DNA of 64,000 nucleotides from Pseudosulfitobacter sp. DSM 107133 (GCF_022788695.1 NZ_CP085154.1:124001-188000), one strand, 5' to 3'; counted from the first letter of the stretch, positions 1-8,970 are shown. Translations and numbers: made by a program. The notes: a model not told the origin generated them from the letters alone.

Positions 1-1
1 C

Positions 2-187
2 GACCGCGCAGCGGCCGAAGCCATGGGTAAAAGCCCTGGCGGCGACATCTTTATTCACGGAAATTCGGAGAAGCGGAAAAAGGGGCAGAACGACTGGACC
101 TGGGGTTGTATCGCTGTGACCGACAAAGAGATTGAAGATATCTATGCCATGGTTGGCGACGGGACACCGATCCAGATCAATCCTTAA
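2..187 (+). CDS. L,D-transpeptidase (YafK/YkuD type), C-terminal fragment
   Basis: Only the last 61 codons are in the window; the start lies to the left. The visible part carries the YkuD catalytic region: a GGDIFIHGN segment with the conserved His, then WTWGCIAV with the nucleophilic Cys. These enzymes act in the periplasm and form 3-3 peptidoglycan cross-links or anchor lipoproteins to the wall. The WGCIAV form and the ending DGTPIQINP resemble the YafK branch. It ends at a TAA and faces the CAP-domain gene. A second L,D-transpeptidase lies at 1037. The family is secure; the exact role (cross-linking, or amidase-like activity as known for some YafK proteins) cannot be told from the fragment. 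Confidence 0.85.
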   Translation, partial: DRAAAEAMGKSPGGDIFIHGNSEKRKKGQNDWTWGCIAVTDKEIEDIYAMVGDGTPIQINP

Positions 188-232
188 GCGCGCGGTGGCG
201 ACGGGCCGGTGGCCCGCCGCGAGATCAGCCGT

Positions 233-868
233 TTATTCGGTTGTTGCAACAATGCCTGCGGCATCGTCCTGAGACGTTGTGGTTTGATCCACGCGCGCAG
301 GGACCCGACGCGACGCGGTCGGGTTGGCCAACGGTACGATTGCAGTGCTGTTGGGGTTGGCCATGACCAGCGTCCACCAGATTTTGCCGTTGTTTTCCTG
401 ATACCACGCAAAGCCCATCTGGCTGGCGTCACGCGCCAGAATCGTGCGACGGGTGTCTTGCTGGTCCATCCATGCAGCCAGCGTTTCCAGCTCTGATTCG
501 TATGTTTCCGAGATGTTTTCGCCGACAAGACGCCCCGGGTAGCCAACGCGTTGCAGGCGATCAATGGGCGAAGATCCGTCCGAACCAAAGTGCCAGGGGC
601 GGTTTTGCACCGACATGTCGCGCGAATGGGTCGCGGCGGCGGCGTTCAACTGCGGGTTCAGCTCGACAGGTGCGGCCCCTTGGGCCTGACGCATTGCGTT
701 GACCGAATCAAGCATACGGTATTGCAGTTTTGACGTGTCCCCCGCGCGGATGCGGTAGAGTTTTGGCGCCGGACGTCCGTCCGATGTGAGTGTTGGCTGC
801 GAGGGTGGAGCAGCGCAAGCGCTCAGCACCAGAAGGCCTGCAAGAAGCAGGGAGACAATACGGATCAT
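233..868 (-). CDS. CAP/SCP-domain lipoprotein
   Basis: A 211-residue protein with a lipoprotein signal: hydrophobic residues 4-16, then an LSAC lipobox with Cys near residue 18. The rest is a bacterial CAP (SCP/PR1-like) domain. Visible motifs are THSRDM with the first conserved His, WHFGSDGSS with the second His, GENI, and the block around WMDQQDTRRTIL. Bacterial CAP proteins are exported and often linked to the cell envelope, but their biochemical activity is mostly unknown. The C-terminal 35 residues are polar and low in complexity. It is convergent with the upstream transpeptidase and divergent from the next one, so a common wall-related theme is plausible but not shown. Confidence 0.85.
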   Translation of the reverse strand: MIRIVSLLLAGLLVLSACAAPPSQPTLTSDGRPAPKLYRIRAGDTSKLQYRMLDSVNAMRQAQGAAPVELNPQLNAAAATHSRDMSVQNRPWHFGSDGSSPIDRLQRVGYPGRLVGENISETYESELETLAAWMDQQDTRRTILARDASQMGFAWYQENNGKIWWTLVMANPNSTAIVPLANPTASRRVPARVDQTTTSQDDAAGIVATTE

Positions 869-1036
869 AACAGGCTCCAGTCGATTGGTTTTGCAATGGG
901 ATACAGTGCTGTGCGTGGCAATTCAAACGCACATCGGCGTGAGCTTGCCAGATGACGGTTGTTTGAATTGCGACTGCGTCTTTCGGGCCATATATACAAG
1001 GGTAAATGCATTATTCGCAGAACAGGAAGACATAAA

Positions 1037-1627
1037 ATGTCCAGCAAGCGTTTTGAATTCAAGAACCGTCGCGCCTTTTTGGCGGGGTCTGCTGCGTTGC
1101 TTGCAACGCCCGCACTTGCACAGATTCCTGCGGGTCAGGCCGAGCGTGATCCTACGCAATCTGTACGTCGCAACATTTCGAGCTTTCGCACGCTCGACTG
1201 GCAGCCTTATTTCGATAACCTGAAAAAGGGCGCTATTCTTGTCGATATTGACAGCCGTGCCGTGCATTTCTGGAACGAAGACCGTTCCGTCTATAAACTG
1301 TATCCCTCCAGCGTACCGCTGACCGATGACCTGACCCGCCGCGGTCGCACAAGTGTTGTGCAAAAGGTCGAGGGGCCCAGCTGGCGCCCGACACCGTCGA
1401 TGCAACAGCGCAACCCCGAGTGGCCTGACTATATCGGTCCCGGCCCAGACAACCCCTTGGGAACACATGCTTTGTATCTGAGCTGGACCTATTACCGGAT
1501 CCACGGAACCCATGACACGCGCAAGATTGGCCGTAAATCTTCCAACGGATGCATCGGTCTTTACAACGAACATATTCAGGAATTGTTCGCCATGGCCAAA
1601 GTGGGCACACAAGTGTTGCTAATTTGA
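1037..1627 (+). CDS. Tat-exported L,D-transpeptidase (ErfK/YbiS/YcfS/YnhG family)
   Basis: A 196-residue YkuD-domain protein. The ATG at 1037 is chosen because it follows an AGGAAG ribosome site and gives a clean twin-arginine signal: KNRRAFLAG, a hydrophobic stretch and ALAQ at the cleavage site near residue 28. An in-frame start further upstream would bury the signal. The catalytic signature is complete: IHGTHD with the His, and SSNGCIGL with the nucleophile Cys172. It should act in the periplasm on peptidoglycan stem peptides, either cross-linking them or attaching proteins to them. It is divergent from the CAP lipoprotein, with about 170 bp between them that could hold both promoters. Confidence 0.9.
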   Translation: MSSKRFEFKNRRAFLAGSAALLATPALAQIPAGQAERDPTQSVRRNISSFRTLDWQPYFDNLKKGAILVDIDSRAVHFWNEDRSVYKLYPSSVPLTDDLTRRGRTSVVQKVEGPSWRPTPSMQQRNPEWPDYIGPGPDNPLGTHALYLSWTYYRIHGTHDTRKIGRKSSNGCIGLYNEHIQELFAMAKVGTQVLLI

Positions 1628-1765
1628 CGACATCGGATTGATTAGCACGGGTTGCACGGCAAAGTGGGTTTGCAATCGCCTTAGATTGCTGTTTACAAAG
1701 AGATACGAGGTAAGTCTTGGGTGCGCGTCTGCACATTTGCTGGCGCGCTTTTTCTGGAGGTTAAC

Positions 1766-1945
1766 ATGAAAAAACTCGTTCTCGCCGCCGCTCTGACAGC
1801 TGCTGCAACTACCGCATTCGCCGGCGCTCCTGCCGATCCGATCATCGAAGCACCCGTCGTGGTTGAAGAAGCTACTTCTTCGTCCTCCGGCATCCTGCTG
1901 CCCCTGCTGCTTCTGGCACTGGTGGCTGCAGCTGTTGCTGACTAA
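1766..1945 (+). CDS. small secreted or membrane-associated protein, 59 aa
   Basis: A 59-codon gene with a strong ribosome site (CTGGAGG, 1754-1760) five bases before the ATG. It has a textbook Sec signal (MKKLVLAAAL, cleavage after AFA), a short acidic, Pro/Val-rich mature part with four serines, and a C-terminal hydrophobic segment (about residues 43-58, ILLPLLLLALVAAAVA) that could span a membrane. It ends just before a clear rho-independent terminator, which supports it as a real transcribed unit. No function is recognised. It lies tail to tail with hemH; such proteins may be named after that neighbour in databases, but nothing here resembles ferrochelatase. Confidence 0.75.
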   Translation: MKKLVLAAALTAAATTAFAGAPADPIIEAPVVVEEATSSSSGILLPLLLLALVAAAVAD

Positions 1946-1965
1946 GCGACGCTTCGCACCAATAG

Positions 1966-1998
1966 AAAAGGCGGTGCTTCGGTGCCGCCTTTTTTTTG
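1966..1998. terminator. bidirectional rho-independent terminator between the 59-aa gene and hemH
   Basis: An 8-bp stem (GGCGGTGC with GTGCCGCC, two wobble pairs) closed by a TTCG tetraloop is followed by eight T on the + strand and flanked by AAAA on the left. It can therefore serve both convergent genes, more strongly the + strand one. Confidence 0.85.
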
Positions 1999-2037
1999 TC
2001 CCGTGATTGGTTTGTCGGCGGGGCCGCGCGGACGCCG

Positions 2038-3099
2038 CTAGACCAGCCAGCCGCGCAGGTTCTCCGCAATCACGTTCGACAGTGCCTGAATATGCGCCGG
2101 TTCGTCGTTCAGGCAGGGAATATAGGTAAAGCTTTCGCCACCTGCATGTTCAAAGCTTTCACGAATTTCTTCGTTGATCTCTTCCAGTGTTTCGATGCAA
2201 TCCGCCGAGAATGCTGGCGCACACACGGCGATTGATTTCTTGCCCGCCTTGGCCTGCCGCGCGACTTCTTCCACGGTGTAAGGTTGCAGCCACTCTTCGG
2301 GGCCGAACTTGGACTGGAAAGTGGTCATGATCTCGGTATCGTCCCAGCCCAGCCGCTCTTTCAGCAGTCGCGTCGTTTTGTGGCATTGGCAGTGATAGGG
2401 ATCGCCCTGCGTCAGATACCGCTGGGGCACACCATGATAGGAACACAGCAGAATATCGGGCCGTTTGGCGGCCTGCGCGTAGCCGCGTTCGATCGACTGG
2501 GCAAGCGCGTCTATGTAATCGGCCCGGTCGAAATAGGGCGCAACCGTGCGGGCCACGGGCTGCCAGGTTTCCTTTTGCAATGCGTCAAAGAACGCATCGT
2601 TGGCGGTGGCCGATGTCGCGCCTGCGTATTGCGGATACAGCGGGAAAAACAGGATCTTGCGACAGCCTGCTTCGGTCAGTGCGCGCACTTTGGAGGCTGT
2701 CGACGGATTGCCGTACCGCATGCAGTAATCGACCATCACGCTATCGCCAAAACGGTCTTGCATGGATTTCGCGATTGCTGCGGTTTGCGCCTTGGTGATG
2801 GTCAGCAGGGGGCTTTCGTTCTCGGCCTCGTTCCAGATGGATTTATAGGCTTTGCCCGAACTAAAGGGCCGCTTTGTCAGAATCACGGTCTGCAACAGCG
2901 GTTGCCACAGCCAGGGTGAGTAATCGATCACGCGGCGGTCGGACAGGAATTCGCTGAGATAGCGGCGCATCGACCAATAGTCATAGCCGTCCGGCGTGCC
3001 CAGATTGGCCAGCAGAACGCCGACTCGCTCGGCGGGGATGGCCGGATGATCTGGCGTTGCGTGGGCAGGGCTTTGGGCGACGGGCTGGGTATCGGGCAT
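2038..3099 (-). CDS. hemH: ferrochelatase
   Basis: Ferrochelatase inserts Fe2+ into protoporphyrin IX in the last step of heme synthesis. With the start at 3099 (MPDTQPVAQ) the protein is 353 residues, normal for the family; an ATG at 3132 would add 11 residues. Recognisable parts are VGVLLANLGTPDG near the N terminus, the active-site His in SYHGVPQRYL, and the conserved acidic helix APAFSADCIETLEEI near the C terminus. A His/Cys stretch (DPYHCQCHKT) follows the catalytic His. It is downstream of and co-directional with the methyltransferase at 3152, 52 bp away, so the two may be co-transcribed. It ends against a shared terminator. Confidence 0.95.
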   Translation of the reverse strand: MPDTQPVAQSPAHATPDHPAIPAERVGVLLANLGTPDGYDYWSMRRYLSEFLSDRRVIDYSPWLWQPLLQTVILTKRPFSSGKAYKSIWNEAENESPLLTITKAQTAAIAKSMQDRFGDSVMVDYCMRYGNPSTASKVRALTEAGCRKILFFPLYPQYAGATSATANDAFFDALQKETWQPVARTVAPYFDRADYIDALAQSIERGYAQAAKRPDILLCSYHGVPQRYLTQGDPYHCQCHKTTRLLKERLGWDDTEIMTTFQSKFGPEEWLQPYTVEEVARQAKAGKKSIAVCAPAFSADCIETLEEINEEIRESFEHAGGESFTYIPCLNDEPAHIQALSNVIAENLRGWLV

Positions 3100-3151
3100 G
3101 AGATTTTCCGCTGTTCGGGTCGCCAGAGACATAGCGGGTTTTGTCACGAGT

Positions 3152-3970
3152 TCAATCTGGCAAGGGCCGCTCTGCGACATTGAGCGCATCCGCCAGTCTT
3201 TGTTGGGCTGATCCGGGGCGCAGCGCCTTTGGCTGGCTGGCATCGGGCGCCCATCCGGCCAGGAACACCAGATCGAAGGTGGCTGTGACGCGGCCCGTGT
3301 CGGTGCCGAATGCTGACTGATAGCGCGCCATCGCGTCCGTCATCACTGCCTTTCGCGTGGGTCTGCGCAGACGTCCTGTCAGCGCGTTGGTCTCGCCCAT
3401 GGCGCGCAGGTCATGCATCAGGTGCAGGGGGGATTTGTATTCGACCCGTTGCGTCAGCACGTCTGCGACCGGCAGGGCAAAGCCGGCCCGTTGCAGCAAA
3501 GCGCCCAGATCGCGCACTTCGCCCATCGGGGCGATGCGCGGGCTCAGCCCGCCGGTCTGCGCCACTTCGGCTTCTGCCAGACAGGCGCGCAATTCGTGCA
3601 GGGTTTGACCACCGAAACACACGCCCAGAAACAGACCGTCCGGCTTTAGCGCGCGGTGGCACTGGATCAGTTGTCCAACCGGATCATTGGCCCAGTGCAA
3701 TCCCATGGCATGTACAACCAGATCATGCGCGGCTGGCTGCAAGGGCAGCGTTTCCTGTTCGGAAACAATAGCGCAGTCAGCGGACAGGTTTTCCCACAGC
3801 TGCGGAAATCCTGTGACAACCACAGCGTGTTTAAACGCCCTGTTAACCAGTTCCAGACGATCCTGAATTTCCTCCCGCGCCGTGTGGTGCAGGAACATGG
3901 CATCGGCCCGCGCCCGGCGGCGGCGGGCGGTCAGGGCGGCGGTGTCGGTCAAGGGTGCAGGTGCGTTCAT
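3152..3970 (-). CDS. SAM-dependent methyltransferase (BioC/NDUFAF5-like)
   Basis: A 272-residue protein with a class I methyltransferase layout but a weak glycine motif I. It shows the N-terminal helix with RRRARADAMF seen in NDUFAF5-type proteins, then VVVTGFP, DLVVHAMGLHWANDP and the LKPDGLFLGVCFGG strand of motif III. NDUFAF5 homologues hydroxylate or methylate a complex I subunit; related BioC acts in biotin synthesis. With no bio genes nearby, the NDUFAF5-like reading is preferred, but this is inference. The start at 3970 faces comF divergently with 14 bp between start codons, so the two promoters must overlap the opposing genes or lie in a very compact region. Confidence 0.75.
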   Translation of the reverse strand: MNAPAPLTDTAALTARRRRARADAMFLHHTAREEIQDRLELVNRAFKHAVVVTGFPQLWENLSADCAIVSEQETLPLQPAAHDLVVHAMGLHWANDPVGQLIQCHRALKPDGLFLGVCFGGQTLHELRACLAEAEVAQTGGLSPRIAPMGEVRDLGALLQRAGFALPVADVLTQRVEYKSPLHLMHDLRAMGETNALTGRLRRPTRKAVMTDAMARYQSAFGTDTGRVTATFDLVFLAGWAPDASQPKALRPGSAQQRLADALNVAERPLPD

Positions 3971-3984
3971 GGAGCTTAGATAGA

Positions 3985-4719
3985 ATGGTTGCGACGCGGT
4001 TACAAACGGCCCTTTCCATTGTTTATCCGGCGCGATGTCTGGGATGCGGGACTGTGGTGAATGACGACTTTGGCTTGTGCGGCAGTTGCTGGCGCGACAC
4101 ACCATTTGTGGGCGGTGCCATATGTGATTCCTGCGGCGGCCCCTTGCCCGGACAGCAGGGCGCGGATGCGGCGCACTGTGATGGTTGTTTGTCCCATCCG
4201 CCACCCTGGAATCAGGGGCGCGCGGCGCTGGTCTATCGCGATCGGGCACGCAGCCTTGTTCTGGGGCTGAAGCACGCCGACAAGCAAGAGGTGGTTGTGC
4301 CTGCGGGCGGATGGATGGCGCGGGCGGTGCAGGATATTGTGACGCCTGACACACTGGTGGTTCCGGTGCCGCTGCATTGGACACGCCTGTTGATGCGCCG
4401 TTACAATCAGTCGGCTCTGTTGGCACGGGCGATGGCTGAGCGGTTGCAACTGCCGGTCTGTCTTGACCTGCTGGTGCGCAAGCGCCGCACCCGCAGTCTG
4501 GACGGCATGGACCGTGTACAGCGACAGGCGACGCTGGACGGCGTGCTGGGCCTGAACTCCAGGCGGGCGCACCGCATTGTCGCCGGCCGTCCGGTGCTGC
4601 TGGTTGATGATGTTATGACGTCGGGGGCCACTTTGGGGGAAGCAACGCGCACCCTGAAGGACGCAGGTGCAGGGCGGGTCTGCGTTGTGGTACTGGCGCG
4701 CGTGACAAAAGACCCCTAG
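3985..4719 (+). CDS. comF: ComF family phosphoribosyltransferase-like protein
   Basis: A 244-residue ComF/GntX-type protein. The N-terminal third carries four Cys pairs (CLGC, CGSC, CDSC, CDGC), a zinc-binding module. The C-terminal half is a phosphoribosyltransferase fold with the PRPP loop VLLVDDVMTSGAT. ComF in naturally competent bacteria helps bring in single-stranded DNA; its enzymatic substrate is unknown. The ATG at 3985 is chosen because GGAG sits at 3971-3974; the longer frame would run over the divergent methyltransferase start. grxC follows after a small hairpin and is probably in the same transcript. Confidence 0.9.
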   Translation: MVATRLQTALSIVYPARCLGCGTVVNDDFGLCGSCWRDTPFVGGAICDSCGGPLPGQQGADAAHCDGCLSHPPPWNQGRAALVYRDRARSLVLGLKHADKQEVVVPAGGWMARAVQDIVTPDTLVVPVPLHWTRLLMRRYNQSALLARAMAERLQLPVCLDLLVRKRRTRSLDGMDRVQRQATLDGVLGLNSRRAHRIVAGRPVLLVDDVMTSGATLGEATRTLKDAGAGRVCVVVLARVTKDP

Positions 4720-4741
4720 ATAAAGGAAAACGACCTTTATC
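4719..4741 (+). other. intercistronic hairpin between comF and grxC
   Basis: A perfect 8-bp stem (GATAAAGG with CCTTTATC) with a 7-nt loop fills the 34-bp gap between comF and grxC. No T-run follows, so it is not a normal intrinsic terminator. It may be an mRNA processing or stability element that lets grxC be expressed differently from comF. Confidence 0.5.
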
Positions 4742-4753
4742 CAGGAAACCGCC

Positions 4754-5011
4754 ATGAAACCTGTCGAAATTTACACCACGCCGATCTGCGGCTTTTGTCA
4801 TCGTGCCAAGCAGCTGTTGAATCAGAAGGGCGTGGATTTTGTCGAAGTCGACGTCATGTCCAACCCCGAGCGCAAGGCCGAGATGATCCAGCGCGCCAAC
4901 GGGGGCCGCACTGTGCCGCAAATCTTTGTCGGCAACGACCATGTGGGCGGTTGTGACGATCTGTTTGCGTTGGAGCGTCAGGGCAAGCTGGACGCGCTGC
5001 TGGCTGCCTGA
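4754..5011 (+). CDS. grxC: glutaredoxin 3
   Basis: An 85-residue glutaredoxin with a CGFC active site at about residues 11-14 (consensus is CPYC; the second and third positions vary). Other family marks are TVPQIFVG with the cis-Pro and GGCDDL for glutathione binding. It reduces disulfides and protein-glutathione adducts in the cytoplasm using glutathione. The stop codon overlaps the start of the nitrilase gene by one base, so the two are translationally coupled. The length is normal. Confidence 0.93.
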   Translation: MKPVEIYTTPICGFCHRAKQLLNQKGVDFVEVDVMSNPERKAEMIQRANGGRTVPQIFVGNDHVGGCDDLFALERQGKLDALLAA

Positions 5012-5841
5012 TGAAGGCTGCGCTGCTACAACTGAACGTCGGGGATGATCCGGCGGCCAATCTGGAGCAGACCAAGGCGCTGCTGCGCGCCGCGGTGAAG
5101 GCGGGCGCGCAGTTTGTGCTGACGCCCGAGGTCACCAACTGCATTTCGATGAACCGTGACCACCAGCGGTCGGTGTTGCAGGACGAATCGTCAGATATAA
5201 CGCTGGCAGGACTGCGGGCCGAGGCGGCTGCACTTGGCATCTGGCTGCTGATCGGGTCGCTTGCGGTCAAGACCGACGATGCGGACGGACGCTTTGCCAA
5301 CCGTCAGTTCCTGATCGGGCCGGATGGCGGCATTCGCGCGCGCTATGACAAGATCCATATGTTCGATGTGCAGATTGGCGATGGCGAAACCTATCGCGAA
5401 TCCGCAGGCTATCGGCCCGGCACCCGTGCGGTGGTGGCCGATATGCCGGGTTTCCGGTTGGGTATGGCCACCTGCTATGACATGCGCTTTGGTCATTTGT
5501 CGCGGGCGTTGGTGCAGTCGGGATCGCAGGTTCTGGTCTATCCATCGGCGTTTTCGCCCGTCACCGGGGCCGCGCACTGGCACAGCCTGTTGCGGGCGCG
5601 GGCCATCGAAAGCGGCGCTTGGGTTCTGGCGCCGGCACAGACGGGTACACATCCCGCGACGTCGGGTCAGAGGCGCACAACTTTTGGGCATTCCCTTGTG
5701 GTTGACCCGTGGGGCGATGTAATAGTCGACGCAGGTACGGAGCCGGGATTTTCGGTGTTCGATCTGGATATTGACAGGGTCACGGACGCCCGCCGCCGCA
5801 TTCCGGCGCTGGAAAACGCACGTGAATTTGACGGACCATGA
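5011..5841 (+). CDS. carbon-nitrogen hydrolase (Nit1/Nit2-like)
   Basis: A 276-residue nitrilase-superfamily enzyme. The Glu-Lys-Cys triad is visible: E40 in LTPEVTN, K114 in YDKIHMFD and C155 in MATCYDMRF. The sequence around the triad resembles the Nit1/Nit2 branch (omega-amidase or deaminated-glutathione amidase), which repairs or salvages amides of keto acids and would fit with glutaredoxin next door. This substrate assignment is inference. The gene starts on the last base of grxC's stop and is followed 13 bp later by a MarR regulator, so comF-grxC-nit-marR may be one transcription unit. Confidence 0.88.
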   Translation: MKAALLQLNVGDDPAANLEQTKALLRAAVKAGAQFVLTPEVTNCISMNRDHQRSVLQDESSDITLAGLRAEAAALGIWLLIGSLAVKTDDADGRFANRQFLIGPDGGIRARYDKIHMFDVQIGDGETYRESAGYRPGTRAVVADMPGFRLGMATCYDMRFGHLSRALVQSGSQVLVYPSAFSPVTGAAHWHSLLRARAIESGAWVLAPAQTGTHPATSGQRRTTFGHSLVVDPWGDVIVDAGTEPGFSVFDLDIDRVTDARRRIPALENAREFDGP

Positions 5842-5854
5842 GCCCGAAAGGCAT

Positions 5855-6298
5855 ATGACACAGGAAAAGGACGCATTGGCCATCACGCTGTTCAGCGAGG
5901 TTCTGGCCGCCGATCAAACTGTGCGCACCCGATTGGGGCGGGTGCTGCCCAAAGGCATGGAAATTTCGCACTTTTCGGTTCTGAACAGCCTGGCGTGGCA
6001 TCACGGCGAACGCACGCCTGCGCAACTCGCCGAGACATTCAACGTGACGCGCGGCGCGATGACCAACACGCTGCGCAAGCTGCAATGGCAGGGTTACATC
6101 CACATCCGGCCCGATTGGGATGATGCAAGGCGCAAGCTCGTGGCGATCAGCCCCGCAGGCGCACAGGCCCGCGACGCTGCCGTGTCGGCCATTGCGCCGC
6201 TGTTCCGCGATCTGGTCGACAAGGTTGGCGAAGATCAGGTGCGTGCGGCGATTCCGACGCTGCGCGAGTTGCGCAACCAATTGGCGGATAAGCCCTAG
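5855..6298 (+). CDS. MarR family transcriptional regulator
   Basis: A 147-residue winged-helix regulator. The helix-turn-helix is at about residues 55-75 ([20 protein letters not shown]), followed by the wing [18 protein letters not shown] with the typical Asp-Arg-Arg pattern. The ATG at 5855 is preferred over longer in-frame starts that would overlap the nitrilase; a GAAAGG ribosome site precedes it. Ligand and targets are unknown. No clear MarR palindrome was seen near it. Its last codons overlap the end of the convergent ubiG gene: the two stop codons share bases at 6295-6298. Confidence 0.88.
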   Translation: MTQEKDALAITLFSEVLAADQTVRTRLGRVLPKGMEISHFSVLNSLAWHHGERTPAQLAETFNVTRGAMTNTLRKLQWQGYIHIRPDWDDARRKLVAISPAGAQARDAAVSAIAPLFRDLVDKVGEDQVRAAIPTLRELRNQLADKP

Positions 6299-7041
6299 CG
6301 CGGTTTCAGGCTGGCTGTGACATAGTTCACGCTCAGATCCCGATCCGACAGACGCCACGCCCATGTCAGCGGATTGAACACGAATCCCTGCCGGTCGACC
6401 GGTTCCAGCCCCGCGCGTGCGAGCAAGTCAAACAGCTCGTCCGGGGTAATGAACTTTGACCATTCATGGGTGCCCTTGGGCAGCCAGCGCATGATGTGTT
6501 CGGCACCGATAATGGCCATGGCAAAGGATTTCGGGTTGCGGTTCAGGGTTGAACAGATGTGCAGCCCGCCCGGTTTCAGCAACTCGCGACAGGCGGTCAG
6601 ATAGGCCAGAGGGTCGGACACGTGCTCGACGACTTCCATGTTCAGCACCACGTCGAACTGTTCGCCCGCTGCGGCCATGTCTTCGGCTGTGGTGTGGCGA
6701 TAGTCGATCTCGAGCCCGGATTGCTGCGCATGAACCTGCGCCACCGGAATGTTGCCCGCCGCGGCATCGGCCCCCACAACATCGGCGCCCAGTCGCGCCA
6801 TCGGTTCGGCCAGCAGCCCACCGCCACAGCCGATGTCCAGAATGCGCAGGCCCGCAAAGGCATCGGGCGCTTTCAGATCCCGGTCAAACTCGGCGGCGAT
6901 CTGCGTGGTGATATAGTCCAGCCGACAGGGGTTGAGCATGTGCAGCGGCTTGAATTTCCCCGTGGGATCCCACCATTCGGCGGCCATCGCTTCGAATTTA
7001 GCGACCTCTGCGGGATCAACGGTGCCGTGATGCGCTTGCAT
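6295..7041 (-). CDS. ubiG: ubiquinone biosynthesis O-methyltransferase
   Basis: UbiG performs both O-methylation steps in ubiquinone synthesis. From the ATG at 7041 the protein is 248 residues. The N-terminal block [19 protein letters not shown] is a UbiG signature, followed by SAM motif [30 protein letters not shown], and LNRNPKSFA in the C-terminal half. The start at 7041 is preferred because GGAGAG lies seven bases upstream; an ATG at 7053 would add four residues. It is convergent with the MarR gene and divergent from the proline iminopeptidase. Confidence 0.93.
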   Translation of the reverse strand: MQAHHGTVDPAEVAKFEAMAAEWWDPTGKFKPLHMLNPCRLDYITTQIAAEFDRDLKAPDAFAGLRILDIGCGGGLLAEPMARLGADVVGADAAAGNIPVAQVHAQQSGLEIDYRHTTAEDMAAAGEQFDVVLNMEVVEHVSDPLAYLTACRELLKPGGLHICSTLNRNPKSFAMAIIGAEHIMRWLPKGTHEWSKFITPDELFDLLARAGLEPVDRQGFVFNPLTWAWRLSDRDLSVNYVTASLKPR

Positions 7042-7090
7042 TCTGCTCTCCATATGCTCAATTGTTCCTTGCACCCTATATAGGACGGTC

Positions 7091-8074
7091 ATGGACAAGT
7101 ACCCGGATCAAAAACGCGCAGTGCAATATCTGTACCCGCCGATCGACCCTTTCGACCAGCGGATGATGGATGTGGGCGACGGGCACAAGATTTATGTCGA
7201 ACAGTGCGGCAATCCGTCAGGGATTCCTGTGGTGGTTTTGCACGGTGGCCCCGGCGGCGGGTGCAGCCCGACGATGCGGCGGTATTTCGATCCAGCTTTG
7301 TTTCGCGTGGTGCTGTTCGATCAGCGCGGCTGCGGACGGTCGCGCCCCCATGCGGTGATCGACAACAACACAACCTGGCATCTGGTGCATGATATCGAGA
7401 TGATCCGCGAGGCGCTGGGCATCGACAGGTGGATCGCGTTCGGTGGCAGCTGGGGGGCCACGCTGGCGTTGATCTATGCCCAGACCCATCCCGACCGCGT
7501 GCGCGAGCTGGTGTTGCGCGGCGTGTTTACCATGACCAAGGCCGAGATCGACTGGTTCTATGGCGGCGGCGCGGGCAAGTTCTGGCCCGAGGTCTGGGCG
7601 CGCTTTGTCGCTTTGATCCCCGAGGACGAGCGTGGCGATCTGGTGGCGGCCTACCACAAGCGGCTGTTCAGCGGCGACCGGATGGAAGAAACCAAATACG
7701 GCCGCGCCTGGGCGTCGTGGGAAAATGCATTGGCTTCGATCCACAGCAACGGCATGGGCGGCGAAGCGCCGGGTGAATATGCGCGGGCCTTTTCGCGGCT
7801 CGAGAGCCACTATTTCATCAATGGCGGCTTTCTTGAGTTTGACGGCCAGATTCTGGCCAACATGGACCGCATTGCTGATATTCCGGGGACCGTGGTGCAG
7901 GGCCGTTATGACATGATCTGCCCACCCGACAGCGCCTATGCCATCGTGCAACGCTGGCCCCGTGGCACGCTGAAAATGGTGCGCAATGCGGGCCATGCGC
8001 TGTCCGAACCTGGGATCAGTTCGGAACTGGTGCGCACCATGGACCGCATCGGCCAGACGGAGTTGATGGGATGA
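7091..8074 (+). CDS. pip: proline iminopeptidase
   Basis: A 327-residue alpha/beta hydrolase of peptidase family S33 that removes N-terminal proline from peptides. Key features are the oxyanion HGGPGGG at residues 51-57, FDQRGCGRS and the nucleophile elbow GGSWG with Ser120. The acidic residue and His follow in GRYDMICP and [10 protein letters not shown]. Length and order match bacterial Pip enzymes. Its stop overlaps the next gene (ATGA, 8071-8074), so it is coupled to a peptide-binding-like protein; together they suggest peptide use. Confidence 0.93.
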   Translation: MDKYPDQKRAVQYLYPPIDPFDQRMMDVGDGHKIYVEQCGNPSGIPVVVLHGGPGGGCSPTMRRYFDPALFRVVLFDQRGCGRSRPHAVIDNNTTWHLVHDIEMIREALGIDRWIAFGGSWGATLALIYAQTHPDRVRELVLRGVFTMTKAEIDWFYGGGAGKFWPEVWARFVALIPEDERGDLVAAYHKRLFSGDRMEETKYGRAWASWENALASIHSNGMGGEAPGEYARAFSRLESHYFINGGFLEFDGQILANMDRIADIPGTVVQGRYDMICPPDSAYAIVQRWPRGTLKMVRNAGHALSEPGISSELVRTMDRIGQTELMG

Positions 8075-8919
8075 AGCGGATGGACCGGCGTGCATTGTTT
8101 GCTTCGGGTGCGGCTGCGGCCTTGCTGGCGGCCACCGGCGTGCAGGCACAGATGGTGCCGCGTTCGGGCGGGCGGTTGCGTGCGGCACTGTCGGGGGCGT
8201 CACGCGACGACGGATGGAATCGGGCGCCGAACGGGCTGTTCATGATGGCGGCCCAGCACACGGTGTTCGAGGCGCTGACCGAAGTGGCCGCAGATGGCAG
8301 TTTGCGCGGGGCGCTGGCGACGGGATGGTCGGGCACCGATGGCGGCCATACCTGGGCCTTTGATCTGCGCAATGGCGTGATGTTTCACGATGACACCACG
8401 CTGCGCGCGCAGGATGTTGTCGCCAGCCTGTCTGGCCACATAGACGGCACCGTGCGCGCTGACGGTATGGGACGTGTGGTGGTGCAACTGACGCAGGCGC
8501 AGGCCGATCTGCCCTATCTGTTGTCGGGTGTGCTGATCCGTCCGGCGGATACAAAAGCCTGGGCGCAAGGGGTTGGAACGGGTCTTTATCGTGTTCAGAA
8601 ATTCGATTCGGGTCGCCAGTTTATCGGCGTGCGCGTAACGGACCATTATAAGAACGACAGGGCGGGTTGGTTTGACACGGTCGAATTCGTATCGATTCCC
8701 GCGCAAGAGGTGCGCGCCGAGGCGTTGCGCGCCGGATTGGTGGATGCCGCTGATGTCTCGGGCGCCGAGGCGTTGGCCGATGACCGTGCGTTCATGTACC
8801 TGCCTGACGCCGCCCGCTGCCAGCAGATCGTACACCGCGACATCGGCGTTCCGGCGGAAATTGGCACACGGCAGGCGCTGGACGATCTGCGTATGGCGGA
8901 ACGCTGGTGGCGGGTGTAA
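8071..8919 (+). CDS. short extracytoplasmic peptide-binding protein (SBP family 5-like)
   Basis: A 282-residue exported protein with a signal peptide (MDRRALFASGAAAALLAATG, possibly Tat because of the Arg pair) and the N-terminal half of a family 5 solute-binding fold. Recognisable segments are TVFEALTEV, GALATGWSGTDGGHTWAFDLR and GVMFHDDTTLRAQDVVASL. Typical family 5 proteins are about 500 residues, so the second lobe is largely missing. The frame is clean and coupled to pip by ATGA, which argues against recent decay. It may be a shortened sensor or scavenger rather than a transporter subunit; no permease genes are nearby. Confidence 0.75.
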   Translation: MKRMDRRALFASGAAAALLAATGVQAQMVPRSGGRLRAALSGASRDDGWNRAPNGLFMMAAQHTVFEALTEVAADGSLRGALATGWSGTDGGHTWAFDLRNGVMFHDDTTLRAQDVVASLSGHIDGTVRADGMGRVVVQLTQAQADLPYLLSGVLIRPADTKAWAQGVGTGLYRVQKFDSGRQFIGVRVTDHYKNDRAGWFDTVEFVSIPAQEVRAEALRAGLVDAADVSGAEALADDRAFMYLPDAARCQQIVHRDIGVPAEIGTRQALDDLRMAERWWRV

Positions 8920-8930
8920 TCCAAGGGGGC

Positions 8931-8959
8931 TTGTAGTTGCAGGCCTGTCGGCGTATACG
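8931..8959 (+). promoter_or_regulatory. candidate promoter of the rimP-nusA-infB operon
   Basis: TTGTAG (8931-8936) and TATACG (8954-8959) are spaced by 17 bp, directly after the upstream gene's stop codon. The -10 lies inside a perfect 12-bp palindrome (GGCGTATACGCC, 8950-8961). Transcription would start near 8966, giving a leader of about 100 nt before rimP. Confidence 0.5.
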
Positions 8960-8970
8960 CCCTTAACAGC

